Positions 1-6,662 are shown, numbered from the stretch's first letter. The stretch is DNA of 10,926 bases from UBA11373 sp035291545 (GCA_035291545.1 DATDRW010000038.1:1-10926), one strand, 5' to 3'. The notes: a model not told the origin generated them from the letters alone. Numbers and translations are program-made.

Positions 1-125
1 TGCCCCGGGTCACCGAGATCAGCATGGAGGTCGATGACGATCCGCGGGCGGCCTACTTCCGTCAGATGGAATACGGGATGTACGTGCGGATGGCGCTCCT
101 GGCGATGGTGCTGGGCAAGGCGTGA
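1..125 (+). CDS. pyrB: Aspartate carbamoyltransferase catalytic chain, C-terminal end only (5' end outside window)
   Basis: The open frame runs from base 3 to a TGA at 123-125 and gives the last 40 residues of a protein. Two stretches match the conserved end of the PyrB family: PRVTEI, which normally follows a LHPL/MHPL sequence, and DPRAAYFRQMEYGMYVRMAL near the C-terminus. PyrB joins carbamoyl phosphate to aspartate, the second step of UMP synthesis, in the cytoplasm. The catalytic residues lie upstream of the window and cannot be checked. The stop overlaps the GTG of the next gene in the sequence GTGA, so the two are probably co-transcribed and translationally coupled. The presence of two further pyr genes immediately downstream supports the call. 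Confidence 0.85.
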   Translation, partial: PRVTEISMEVDDDPRAAYFRQMEYGMYVRMALLAMVLGKA

Positions 126-1492
126 TTGGGTTCTTCGAGGCGCTCGAGACGCGCTCGCGCGATGTCGACTCGTTGTTGTGCGTCGGCATCGACCCGCGGG
201 CGATCGACGCCGTCGAGGCGCGGCGGGTGTCCCTCGACCTCATTGCGGCGACCGCGCCGGTGGTTGCGGCGTTCAAGGCCAACGCGGCCCACTTCGAGGC
301 GTTCGGTCCCGCCGGGATCGAGGCGCTGATCGAGGTCGTCGCCGCGGTGCCCGATGAGATCCCGGTGATCCTCGACGCCAAGCGGGGTGACATCGCCTCG
401 AGCGCCGCCGCCTATGCCGAGGCATGTTTCGGCGTGATCGGCGCCGGCGCGGTCACCGTCAACCCCTACCTGGGGCGCGACGCCATCGACCCCTTCCTCG
501 CTTACCCGGGGCGGGGAGTCTGGGTGCTGTGCCGCACCTCCAACCCGAGCGGCGTCGAGCTGCAGGACGAAACTCTCGACACCGGCGACCGCGTGTACGA
601 ACGGGTGGCGCGGCTGGCATCCGGGTGGGCCGGACCCGATCGCCTCGGCCTCGTCGTCGGCGCCACACAGCCGGAGGCGCTCGCCGCGGTACGCGCCATC
701 GCCCCCGACCATTGGATCCTCGCTCCCGGGGTCGGCCCGCAAGGGGGCGAGCCCGGTGGCATCGCCGGGGGTTTGCGTGAGGATCGGCGCGGAGTGCTCG
801 TCCCGTCGTCCCGTCTGGTGGGAGGCGCCGCCGACCCCGCTGCCGCGGCGGCCGACCTGCGCGACGCGCTGCGCAAGATTCATCCGATGCCGACGCCACC
901 CCGCACCCGCAGCCTGTCGGTCGACCTGCATGATGCCGGATGCGTCCGCTTCGGCGAGTTCACCCTCCGTTCGGGCGTGGTGTCCCCGGTGTACGTCGAC
1001 CTCCGCCGGCTCTCGGGCCGGGCCGGCCTGCTGCGCCGCGTGGCCGCCTCGTACGGGTCGGTGCTGGGGGGTCTGACCTTTGATCACGTCGGTGCGGTGC
1101 CCTACGGCGCGCTCCCCATCGCCACCGCGGTGGCGCTCGACCGATCCTCCTCGCTCGTCTGGCCGCGCCGTGAGACGAAGGAGCACGGCACCGGTGCCCG
1201 GGTGGAGGGGGTGTGGCGGGCCGGGGACCGGGTCGTACTCGTCGACGATGTGGTCACCAGTGGTTCGAGCGCTCTCGAAGCCGCCGCATCGCTGCGCGCG
1301 GCGGGCCTTGTGATCGAGGATCTGGTCGTGCTCATCGAGCGTGACCGTGCCGCGCGCCCGAATCTTGCCGCAGCAGGGATCACGCTCCACGCCATCACCA
1401 CACTCAGCCAACTCGTCGACGATCTCGGCGCGGCGGGCGTCATCGACGAGGGTCAACAGAAGCTGGTGGCCCGCTTCCTCGCAGGGCAGTGA
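122..1492 (+). CDS. pyrFE: Bifunctional orotidine-5'-phosphate decarboxylase / orotate phosphoribosyltransferase (PyrF-PyrE fusion)
   Basis: One 456-residue chain carries the last two enzymes of UMP synthesis. Residues 1 to about 250 are an OMP decarboxylase of the PyrF type-2 subfamily: FKAN at 51-54, the catalytic DAKRGD at 85-90 (Asp85, Lys87, Asp90) and a phosphate-binding APGVGPQGGE at 201-210. Residues from about 262 on are an orotate phosphoribosyltransferase: RSGVVSPVYVDLR at 283-295, the flexible-loop RRETKEHGTG at 349-358 and the PRPP-binding VVLVDDVVTSGSS at 371-383. All key residues appear intact in both halves. The linker, about residues 252-262, is short and proline-rich. The order is decarboxylase first, the reverse of animal UMP synthase. 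The GTG start overlaps the pyrB stop by 4 bases and gives the short N-terminus normal for this family. The reading frame is unbroken across the junction, so this is a true fusion in the sequence as given. Channelling of OMP between the domains is an inference. Confidence 0.93.
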   Translation: MIGFFEALETRSRDVDSLLCVGIDPRAIDAVEARRVSLDLIAATAPVVAAFKANAAHFEAFGPAGIEALIEVVAAVPDEIPVILDAKRGDIASSAAAYAEACFGVIGAGAVTVNPYLGRDAIDPFLAYPGRGVWVLCRTSNPSGVELQDETLDTGDRVYERVARLASGWAGPDRLGLVVGATQPEALAAVRAIAPDHWILAPGVGPQGGEPGGIAGGLREDRRGVLVPSSRLVGGAADPAAAAADLRDALRKIHPMPTPPRTRSLSVDLHDAGCVRFGEFTLRSGVVSPVYVDLRRLSGRAGLLRRVAASYGSVLGGLTFDHVGAVPYGALPIATAVALDRSSSLVWPRRETKEHGTGARVEGVWRAGDRVVLVDDVVTSGSSALEAAASLRAAGLVIEDLVVLIERDRAARPNLAAAGITLHAITTLSQLVDDLGAAGVIDEGQQKLVARFLAGQ

Positions 1493-2478
1493 TGTACCGG
1501 GTGCTACGGGCGCTCGGCTTTCGGCTCGACGCCGAGCAGGCGCACCGACTGGCGCTGCGCGCGGTGCGAATGGCGCGGCCGTTCTCGTTCCGGCAGCGAC
1601 AGTTCGAGGTGGCCGCCGTCGACGCCTTTGGCCTGCACTTTCGCAACCCTTTGGGGCTGGCGGCGGGCTACGACAAGGACGGCACCGCATGGCGGGCGCT
1701 GGCGGCCCTGGGCTTCGGGCACGTGGAAGTGGGCACGGTCACCCCGCGTCCGCAGCCGGGGAACCCGCGGCCGAGGGTGCATCGCCTCCCCGCACAGCGG
1801 GCGCTCGTCAACAGGATGGGCTTCCCGAGCGCCGGCGCCGACGCCGTGGCACGGAGTCTCGATGGAGGAGCGCGGCGCGGCGTGGTGCTCGGTGTGTCGA
1901 TCGGTCCCAACGCCGACACGCTGCCGGAGCGTCGCGTCGACGACTATCTCACCCTCGTTGATCGGTTCGCCGCACTCGCCGACTACCTGGCGGTCAACGT
2001 ATCGTCGCCCAACACACCGGGGCTGCGCGACCTCGAAGCGGTCGCGACGATCGGGGGCCTGTTGCGTCCCGTCGTCGTGCGGCGGGACGAGTGGGTCGAT
2101 CGGCTCCGGCGCCGGGTGCCGATTCTGGTGAAGCTCTCGCCCGACGCGACCGACTTCGAGTCGGTCGTCGCTGCGGTCGAGTCGGCAGGCGTCGACGGGA
2201 TCATCATCGGCAACACCACCACCGCGCGGCCCGGCATCGAAGACTCACCCCCGGGAGGGCTGAGCGGTGGCCCGTTGGGCTTGATCGCCCTCGACCGGTT
2301 GCGACGCGCCGTGGCGGTGTCGGGGCTGCCGGTGATCGCCTCGGGCGGGGTCCTCACTCCGCAAGACGTCGCGGCCCGGCTCGTCGCCGGTGCCACGCTC
2401 GTCCAGCTCTACACCGGACTCGTCTATTCGGGTCCCGGACTGGTGAGGCAGAGCCTGCGGCGGCTTGCCGGCGAGTAG
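1492..2478 (+). CDS. pyrD: Quinone-dependent dihydroorotate dehydrogenase (class 2)
   Basis: PyrD oxidises dihydroorotate to orotate using FMN and passes electrons to membrane quinone. The 328-residue product has the class 2 hallmarks. An N-terminal helical segment (residues 1-30, with RLDAEQAHRLAL) resembles the membrane-associating quinone tunnel. It is followed by NPLGLAAGYDKDG (52-64), GTVTPRPQPGNP (81-92), NRMGFPS (107-113), VNVSSPNTPGLR (168-179, containing the catalytic-base serine), VKLSPD (213-218), GGLSGGPL (255-262), ASGGV (283-287) and LVQLYTGLVYSGPGLV (303-318). The ATG at 1492 shares its A with the pyrFE stop (TGATG); a GTG one codon earlier, at 1489, is also possible. I prefer ATG because class 2 proteins usually begin MYR or MYY. 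It is the last gene of the operon seen here and faces a minus-strand gene. Confidence 0.93.
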   Translation: MYRVLRALGFRLDAEQAHRLALRAVRMARPFSFRQRQFEVAAVDAFGLHFRNPLGLAAGYDKDGTAWRALAALGFGHVEVGTVTPRPQPGNPRPRVHRLPAQRALVNRMGFPSAGADAVARSLDGGARRGVVLGVSIGPNADTLPERRVDDYLTLVDRFAALADYLAVNVSSPNTPGLRDLEAVATIGGLLRPVVVRRDEWVDRLRRRVPILVKLSPDATDFESVVAAVESAGVDGIIIGNTTTARPGIEDSPPGGLSGGPLGLIALDRLRRAVAVSGLPVIASGGVLTPQDVAARLVAGATLVQLYTGLVYSGPGLVRQSLRRLAGE

Positions 2479-2488
2479 TGGCCACTCG
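2472..2488 (+). terminator. Possible weak terminator hairpin over the pyrD stop
   Basis: CGAGT at 2472-2476 pairs with ACTCG at 2484-2488 around a seven-base loop that contains GTGGCC. A moderately T-rich stretch (GGGTTTGTT) follows a few bases later. The location at the end of the pyr operon, in a convergent gap, suits a terminator, but the stem is short and there is no clean T-tract. The rest of the 2479-2548 gap shows nothing recognisable. Confidence 0.22.
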
Positions 2489-2548
2489 TCACGGGTTTGT
2501 TGAAGCGGGTGGCCCGGCAGCGGGTGACGCGGACGTCGACCCTGACCT

Positions 2549-3238
2549 CTACCTGATGGCGATCCAGGTCTGCCGGGCGTAGGCCAGCACCCGGCCCGCC
2601 GCGTCGGCGACCGCGGTGCCGGAGTACGACTTGCGGCCCTCCTCACCCAGGCTCCACGCGTAGGAGAGGAACGACCCCTCCGTCGGCAGCGGCGAGACGA
2701 TGCGGGCCGCCATGCGGCCGAGCACGATCGGGTCGGTGGTCATGTCGCGCGCCGACACCCAGGCGCCGGGACAGTCGAGGGCCGCCCACACGATTTCCGG
2801 GGCGAGGTTCCCGTCGATCACCCCGACCCCATCGGGCGCCGCCCAGGGTGACGCCACCATGTCCGATCCGGCGACCCGGCCCGGCCAGATCTCGAGACCA
2901 TCTTCGCGGTCCGTGCCGCAGGTGAAGCAGGTGGGGAACTCGTGACGGTCGAACCCGACGTAGCGGGTGGACGCCTCTGCCGCCTCGTCCATCGTCGGTG
3001 GGGTCGGCACGTCGAGGTCCCACGCCACCACCCTGCCCTCGGCAACGAGGATCTCGCCGTGGTGGACGAGGGTGACCCCGTCGATGACGGACACCGCCAG
3101 CGGCGTCGCCAGCGGGGGTGGGTGGCGCAGGGTCACCTCGGCGTGGTCGCCGACGAGCAGAGCGATCACACCGCAGGTATACCCGCCGTTGCCGGACCCA
3201 TCGGGCCCGTTGAAGCGCGAGGGGATGAGGAGAGTCAC
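2549..3238 (-). CDS. Hotdog-fold-like (thioesterase superfamily-type) protein of unknown function
   Basis: The product is 229 residues, soluble, with no signal peptide or membrane segment. It opens with IPSRFNGPDGSGNGGYTCG at residues 5-23. It has a CFTCG motif (104-108) with two cysteines in the middle and PEIVWAALDCPGAW at 147-160. This layout matches a family of conserved actinobacterial proteins usually described as double-hotdog or thioesterase-like, with a substrate loop rich in Gly and Asn. I recognise the pattern but not a specific substrate, so no reaction is assigned. The GTG start is set by the family's usual N-terminus, and a GGAG a few bases upstream, supplied by a tandem repeat, can act as ribosome binding site. 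The gene lies downstream of the ABC importer on the same strand, 82 bases away, so co-transcription is possible but unproven. Confidence 0.6.
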   Translation of the reverse strand: MTLLIPSRFNGPDGSGNGGYTCGVIALLVGDHAEVTLRHPPPLATPLAVSVIDGVTLVHHGEILVAEGRVVAWDLDVPTPPTMDEAAEASTRYVGFDRHEFPTCFTCGTDREDGLEIWPGRVAGSDMVASPWAAPDGVGVIDGNLAPEIVWAALDCPGAWVSARDMTTDPIVLGRMAARIVSPLPTEGSFLSYAWSLGEEGRKSYSGTAVADAAGRVLAYARQTWIAIR

Positions 3239-3264
3239 CAGTCTCCAGCCTCCAGTCTCCAGCC
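3237..3264. repeat. Heptamer tandem array 1 (four 7-bp units, alternating)
   Basis: Four consecutive 7-bp units read ACCAGTC, TCCAGCC, TCCAGTC, TCCAGCC on the plus strand. They can also be read as a 14-bp unit twice with one mismatch. The array runs into the GTG start codon of the hotdog-like gene, and on the minus strand it supplies the GGAG motifs upstream of that start. Confidence 0.8.
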
Positions 3265-3288
3265 AGAGCGGTGCCGGTCCCTGCTTGC

Positions 3289-3316
3289 GGGCGGCGGGCG
3301 ACGGGCGACGGGCGAC
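3289..3316. repeat. Heptamer tandem array 2 (four GGGCGRC units)
   Basis: Units are GGGCGGC (3289-3295) followed by three exact copies of GGGCGAC (3296-3316). The array ends four bases from the ATPase stop codon. It has the same period and copy number as array 1, which lies 24 bases away. Confidence 0.8.
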
Positions 3317-3320
3317 GACC

Positions 3321-4061
3321 TCACAACACTTGGCTCAAGAACGTCTTCGTCCTCTGATGCTGCGGGTCGGCGAACACCGCCCTCGGTTCCCCGTCCTCCA
3401 CGATCGCCCCGTGGTCCATGAAGATGAGCCGGGTGCCCACCTCCCGGGCGAACCCCATTTCGTGGGTGACCACCACCATCGTCATTCCCTCTGCGGCGAG
3501 CCGCCGCATCACGGTGAGCACCTCACCCACCAGTTCCGGGTCGAGCGCCGAGGTCACCTCGTCGAACAGCATCGCCTGGGGTTTCATAGCGAGGGCGCGG
3601 GCGATCGCGACCCGCTGCTGCTGTCCGCCCGACAACTGCGACGGGTACGCGGACTCCCTCTCGGCGAGCCCAACGTGGTGTAACTGCTCTCGGGCCCACT
3701 CCTCGGCCTCGCCCTTGGGGAGCTTCAGCACCTTGAGCAGCGCCAGGGTGATGTTGTCGATGGCGGTGAGGTGGGGGAACAGGTTGAACTGCTGGAACAC
3801 CATTCCCATGTGGGTGCGCACCTCGTTGAGGTCGATGCGTATGTCGGTTAGTTCGACGCCGTCGAAGAACACCTTGCCCTCGGTGGGTTCCTCGAGCATG
3901 TTGATGGTGCGCAACAGCGTCGACTTTCCCGACCCGGAAGGCCCGATGACCACCACCATCCCGCCGGGGGTGACGCCGAGGTCGATGCCGCGCAACACAT
4001 GGTTGTCGCCGAACCACTTGTGGATGCCGTCGAGGCGGATCAGGGTTCCGTCGTCGTTCAA
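3321..4061 (-). CDS. Polar amino acid ABC transporter, ATP-binding protein (GlnQ/HisP/AapP type)
   Basis: This is the ATP-hydrolysing subunit of an amino-acid importer on the inner face of the membrane. The 246 residues match the usual family length. Walker A is GPSGSGKST (40-48), the Q-loop is VFQQFNLFPHLT (88-99), the signature is LSGGQQQR (143-150), Walker B with D-loop is AMLFDEVTSALD (163-174), and the switch histidine is His200 in THEMGFA. The FQQFNLFPHLT and MGFAREVGTRLIFMD stretches are typical of the polar amino-acid family. The start is a TTG at 4059-4061. It is chosen because a perfect AGGAGG lies five bases upstream, partly overlapping the stop of the permease gene (TAGGAGG), and because it gives the normal N-terminus. 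The gap to the permease is nine bases, so the two are one transcription unit. The amino acid carried cannot be told. Confidence 0.93.
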   Translation of the reverse strand: MNDDGTLIRLDGIHKWFGDNHVLRGIDLGVTPGGMVVVIGPSGSGKSTLLRTINMLEEPTEGKVFFDGVELTDIRIDLNEVRTHMGMVFQQFNLFPHLTAIDNITLALLKVLKLPKGEAEEWAREQLHHVGLAERESAYPSQLSGGQQQRVAIARALAMKPQAMLFDEVTSALDPELVGEVLTVMRRLAAEGMTMVVVTHEMGFAREVGTRLIFMDHGAIVEDGEPRAVFADPQHQRTKTFLSQVL

Positions 4062-4070
4062 TGCAGCCTC

Positions 4071-5390
4071 CTATCCGATCACGCTGGTGAGGCCGCTGCG
4101 GAGACGGCGCTCGACGATGGTGACGATGCGGATCATCGGGATGGTGATGATCAGGTAGCCGGCGGCGACACCCAGCCAGGCGGTGGCGTCGAATGTCGAC
4201 GAGTAGATGTCGCGCCCGATGCCGAGCAACTCTTTCTGGGCGACGGTGAGGCCGAGCACCGACACCAGCGACGTGTCCTTGATGAGGATGACGAACTCGT
4301 TGAGCAGCGGCGGGATCACCCGCCGGATCGCCTGCGGGACGACGACGTATCGCATCGACTGGAAGTAGGTGAGGCCGACGGTGCGCGCCGCCTCGATCTG
4401 CCCCCGCTCCAGCGATTGGATTCCCGCTCGATACACCTCCGCCGAGTAGGCGGCCAGGTTGAGGCCGAGAACGAGGATGGCGATGGTGTACATGTCGAGG
4501 TCGAGGCGTAGCGTCGGGACGAAGCCGATCCCGGCGAACCCGATCTGCCAGATGAGGGGCGTTCCCCGGAAGAAGTTGATGTAGATCCGGGCGGGAGCCC
4601 GCACCGCCGCCCGCTTCGACATCGAGAACAGCGCCAGGATCAGCCCGAGGCCAAACCCGAGCGCGGCGCCGCCGGCGGAAAGCACCAGGGTGTTTTGCGC
4701 CCCCTTGATGAACGACGGCACCCGGGCCAGCCCTACCGCGCCCCAGATGAATCCGGCGATCCCTCCGGCGATTGCGGCGACGATTGCCGGTCTGCGGCCC
4801 AGTTTGCGGAGGTAGACGTAGACCGCGGTGAGCCCTCCCGCCACCGCCGCCCATGCCGCGGCGAGGCCGAGGATCGAGCCGAGGTTGGCGGTGAAGTCTT
4901 TCCAGGCGATCCCGGCCTTCTGACCGATCAGGGAGATGTTGAGGAAGTTACGGGCGAAGCGGTCGACGTCGGTTCCCCGGAACCAGAGCAACAGGGCGGA
5001 GAGCAGGATCGGCTGTGTGGCGAGCACCGCTGCATTGATCACCGCTTCCCGGGCCGACTTGGTGGGCATGCGGCGATAGGTGAGGACGCCGGCGACGACG
5101 ACGACGATCCCGGCGATGAGGGAGACGGTGAGGACGATGCGGAGCCCGTCGGACTGCAGCCCAACGGCCAGGGGGTCCGAAGGGGAGCACTCGATACGGG
5201 TGGCGCCCTCGGGGCACACCCTGGACCAGCCGTGGGCGGTGAGCACCGCGATCGTGCCGAGGAAGAAGAAGAGGTTGACGAGCACGCCGGCGACGAGAAC
5301 GAATCGGGACCATCCGGTCTGATGACGCAGGTGGTAGCGCCACCCCCGATCGGGGGGCCTGGTCGCCTCGGCGGTGGGGATCGCCGTCAC
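4071..5390 (-). CDS. Polar amino acid ABC transporter, permease with extended N-terminal membrane region
   Basis: The C-terminal half (about residues 225-439) is a HisM/GlnP-type permease: a GAQNTLVLSAGGAALGF entry segment, FFRGTPLIWQIGF (273-285), AAYSAEVYRAG (313-323) and the ATPase-coupling EAA loop EAARTVGLTYFQSM (333-346) followed by VVVPQAIRRVIPPLLNEF. Normal members are about 220-230 residues. This one has an extra ~200-residue N-terminal part with hydrophobic segments near 29-52, 83-104, 115-137, 168-194 and 201-223. AapQ/AapM-type permeases are known to carry similar extensions. Only one permease gene is next to the ATPase, so a homodimer is likely, unless a partner or the missing binding-protein gene lies elsewhere. 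The GTG start at 5388-5390 is preceded by AGGAG at eight bases. It is divergent from the DinB-like gene. Confidence 0.9.
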   Translation of the reverse strand: MTAIPTAEATRPPDRGWRYHLRHQTGWSRFVLVAGVLVNLFFFLGTIAVLTAHGWSRVCPEGATRIECSPSDPLAVGLQSDGLRIVLTVSLIAGIVVVVAGVLTYRRMPTKSAREAVINAAVLATQPILLSALLLWFRGTDVDRFARNFLNISLIGQKAGIAWKDFTANLGSILGLAAAWAAVAGGLTAVYVYLRKLGRRPAIVAAIAGGIAGFIWGAVGLARVPSFIKGAQNTLVLSAGGAALGFGLGLILALFSMSKRAAVRAPARIYINFFRGTPLIWQIGFAGIGFVPTLRLDLDMYTIAILVLGLNLAAYSAEVYRAGIQSLERGQIEAARTVGLTYFQSMRYVVVPQAIRRVIPPLLNEFVILIKDTSLVSVLGLTVAQKELLGIGRDIYSSTFDATAWLGVAAGYLIITIPMIRIVTIVERRLRSGLTSVIG

Positions 5391-5414
5391 TCCTCGGTCT
5401 CCTGTTCGCAGGGG

Positions 5415-5420
5415 AGACTA
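5415..5420 (-). promoter_or_regulatory. Candidate -10 box of the ABC importer operon (TAGTCT)
   Basis: TAGTCT on the minus strand fits the actinobacterial TAnnnT pattern and lies 24 bases upstream of the permease GTG. That would leave a short leader of roughly 18 bases containing the AGGAG ribosome site. No clear -35 box is seen. Confidence 0.4.
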
Positions 5421-5451
5421 CGGGATCGGACCGGGGGCGTCGCCGGAGGCG

Positions 5452-5457
5452 TAGCGT
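5452..5457 (+). promoter_or_regulatory. Candidate -10 box for a leaderless transcript of the DinB-like gene (TAGCGT)
   Basis: TAGCGT ends seven bases before the ATG at 5465, and the intervening TCCCGCG contains no Shine-Dalgarno motif. Transcription starting seven or eight bases after the box would begin at or next to the A of ATG. It is preceded by GGCG, like the boxes of two other genes in the window. Confidence 0.45.
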
Positions 5458-5464
5458 TCCCGCG

Positions 5465-5947
5465 ATGGACCGCGACGCCTACCTCCTCAAACTGCGCGAT
5501 CGCCGAGCCCGCTTCGCCCTCGTGCTCGCAGAACTGGGACTGTCGCTCGACCGCGACGCCGATCTGAAACGGCAGGTGGGAGGCGGATGGACCCTGGGCG
5601 AGCACCTGGTGCACCTCGCCGCCTGGGAGCGGCGCTACGGACGGGTGGTGTCGGCGGCACCGAAACTGCCCTATCCGTCCAACTGGCAGAAGTTCAACGA
5701 TGCGGTGCACGCCGAGTGGCGCGGCGTGGCACCGTCGCGGGCCCGCACCGAATACGAGGCCGCCCATCGTGAACTCGTCGCGGCGGTGGCGGCGTTTCCT
5801 CCGGAGGGCGACCCGGCCCGACCGGGTCTGCTCGACGGGTGGGATCTGAGTGCGGTCCTCAGTCACTACCGGGAGCACGCCACGATCTTGCTGGAGCACG
5901 CCGGGAAGCCGAAACCTCCAGTGTGGCGGGGCAGAGTGGTGGAGTAG
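5465..5947 (+). CDS. DinB superfamily protein (ClbS/DfsB-like four-helix bundle)
   Basis: The 160-residue protein has the usual DinB-type layout. A GWTLGEHLVHLAAWERR segment lies at residues 41-57 and SHYREHATILLEH at 133-145. His47 or His50, His134 and His138 are candidates for the metal-binding triad of this fold. The TLGEHLVHLAAWERRYG spacing is closest to the ClbS/DfsB branch. Members act as metal-dependent small-molecule transferases or hydrolases, thiol-dependent detoxification enzymes, or, in ClbS, as a self-resistance cyclopropane hydrolase; no substrate can be deduced here. There is no signal peptide. The ATG at 5465 is supported by the -10-like box just upstream and by the position of helix 1. 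It is transcribed alone, and the repeat region follows its stop. Confidence 0.75.
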   Translation: MDRDAYLLKLRDRRARFALVLAELGLSLDRDADLKRQVGGGWTLGEHLVHLAAWERRYGRVVSAAPKLPYPSNWQKFNDAVHAEWRGVAPSRARTEYEAAHRELVAAVAAFPPEGDPARPGLLDGWDLSAVLSHYREHATILLEHAGKPKPPVWRGRVVE

Positions 5948-5977
5948 CAGAGGGCCCACCATCCATGGTCGATCCTT

Positions 5978-6053
5978 CGCCCTGCGGGGGAGGAACCGGG
6001 GGTCCGTTTCTCCCCCCGGAGGGGGGAGTACCCCGAAGGGGGGAGGGGGGCGA
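5978..6053. repeat. GC-rich hairpin repeat, copy R1
   Basis: R1 shares its block order with copy R2 at 6517-6594 in the same orientation. Shared blocks include GGGGGAGGAA (5986-5995), CGGAGGGG and ACCCCGAAG (6030-6038), with a common GGCGA end. It contains a perfect 8-bp stem, CTCCCCCC (6010-6017) with GGGGGGAG (6021-6028), and a smaller one, CCCC (6031-6034) with GGGG (6038-6041) around GAA. It ends three bases before the stop codon of the DUF559 gene, in the convergent gap after the DinB-like gene. It may stop or slow transcription from both sides, but there is no T-tract. Confidence 0.75.
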
Positions 6054-6056
6054 TGC

Positions 6057-6428
6057 CTATGACTCGGGATCTCGACCGGCGCGGAGTGCCTCGACCCATG
6101 AGCGCACGGTATTGACGACGCCATCGATGTCGCGAGCGATCTCGATGTTGTCGAACCGCAGGATGGTGAATCCGCGTGACTCGATGAATGCGGTTCGCTC
6201 CGACTCGTCCCGCCAGTCGTGCGACTCGTCGTCGATCTCGATGACCAGTTCCGGATGCAACGATGCGAAATCCACGATCCAGGGACCGATCGGAACCTGT
6301 CGTCGGAATCGGGCGGCGGCCCTCTTGCGTGAGATGCCATCCCAGAGGCGGGCTTCTGAGATGGTGAGCTCACGGCGTAGGTCGTGAGCGCGGGTCGCGG
6401 CTAATCGGGTATGGAACGGTCGGGCCAT
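6057..6428 (-). CDS. DUF559 family protein (Vsr-like endonuclease fold)
   Basis: The 123-residue product carries the DUF559 motifs in order: LTISEARLW (21-29), FRRQVPIGPWIVDFA (41-55, Asp53), LVIEIDDESH (61-70, Glu64 and Asp66-67) and RTAFIESRGFTILRFDN (78-94). The family has a restriction-endonuclease-like fold related to the Vsr mismatch nuclease, and the acidic residues sit where a metal site is expected. Activity and target are unknown for nearly all members. The ATG at 6428 is chosen because GAGG lies six bases upstream and because the codons further upstream are the hairpin repeat read as protein. The gene is complete. It is bracketed by repeats R1 and R2 in direct orientation, which suggests a mobile or repeat-associated unit. 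It has no operon partner. Confidence 0.85.
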   Translation of the reverse strand: MARPFHTRLAATRAHDLRRELTISEARLWDGISRKRAAARFRRQVPIGPWIVDFASLHPELVIEIDDESHDWRDESERTAFIESRGFTILRFDNIEIARDIDGVVNTVRSWVEALRAGRDPES

Positions 6429-6490
6429 GGGCCTCAGGTTCAGGCATGTCATGGGACGCGACAAGACTCTTGTGGAGCGGGTGCAACGTG

Positions 6491-6594
6491 GCGCCCCCTC
6501 CGGCCCTTCGGGCCACCGCCCCCTTCGGGGGAGGAAACGGGCGGGTCGTCTCTCCCCTCGGAGGGGAAGCACCCCGAAGCGGGGAGGGAGGCGA
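6491..6594. repeat. GC-rich hairpin repeat, copy R2 (longer, four hairpins)
   Basis: R2 is the upstream-side partner of R1; 6517-6594 aligns with R1. The four stems are GGCCC/GGGCC around TTC (6502-6514), CCCCC/GGGGG around TTC (6519-6531), TCCCCTC/GAGGGGA (6553-6567) and CCCCG/CGGGG around AAG (6572-6584). Where stem sequences differ between R1 and R2 the pairing is kept, which suggests selection on structure. The rest of the 6429-6662 gap shows nothing I can name. Confidence 0.75.
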
Positions 6595-6662
6595 CGCGGA
6601 TCGCGCATCAGCACCCCATCCGGCGCGGCTTCTGCTCCGCAGCCGGCGTCGGGCGTCGACTC

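Noticed and set aside
62..1690. A 542-residue minus-strand open frame
   Set aside because: It is antisense to pyrFE and pyrD, which have complete catalytic motifs; its composition is that of a GC-driven shadow.
3237..3316. Minisatellite as part of a coding region
   Set aside because: Both arrays lie between the ATPase stop and the hotdog start; the frames through them give no family-like protein. They were kept as repeats only.
5387..6373. A 328-residue minus-strand open frame across the DinB-like gene and repeat R1
   Set aside because: It overlaps the DinB-like and DUF559 genes in other frames and includes repeat-derived residues; no motif is recognisable.
5978..6594. CRISPR array
   Set aside because: There are only two imperfect GC-rich copies separated by a gene, with no regular spacers and no cas genes.
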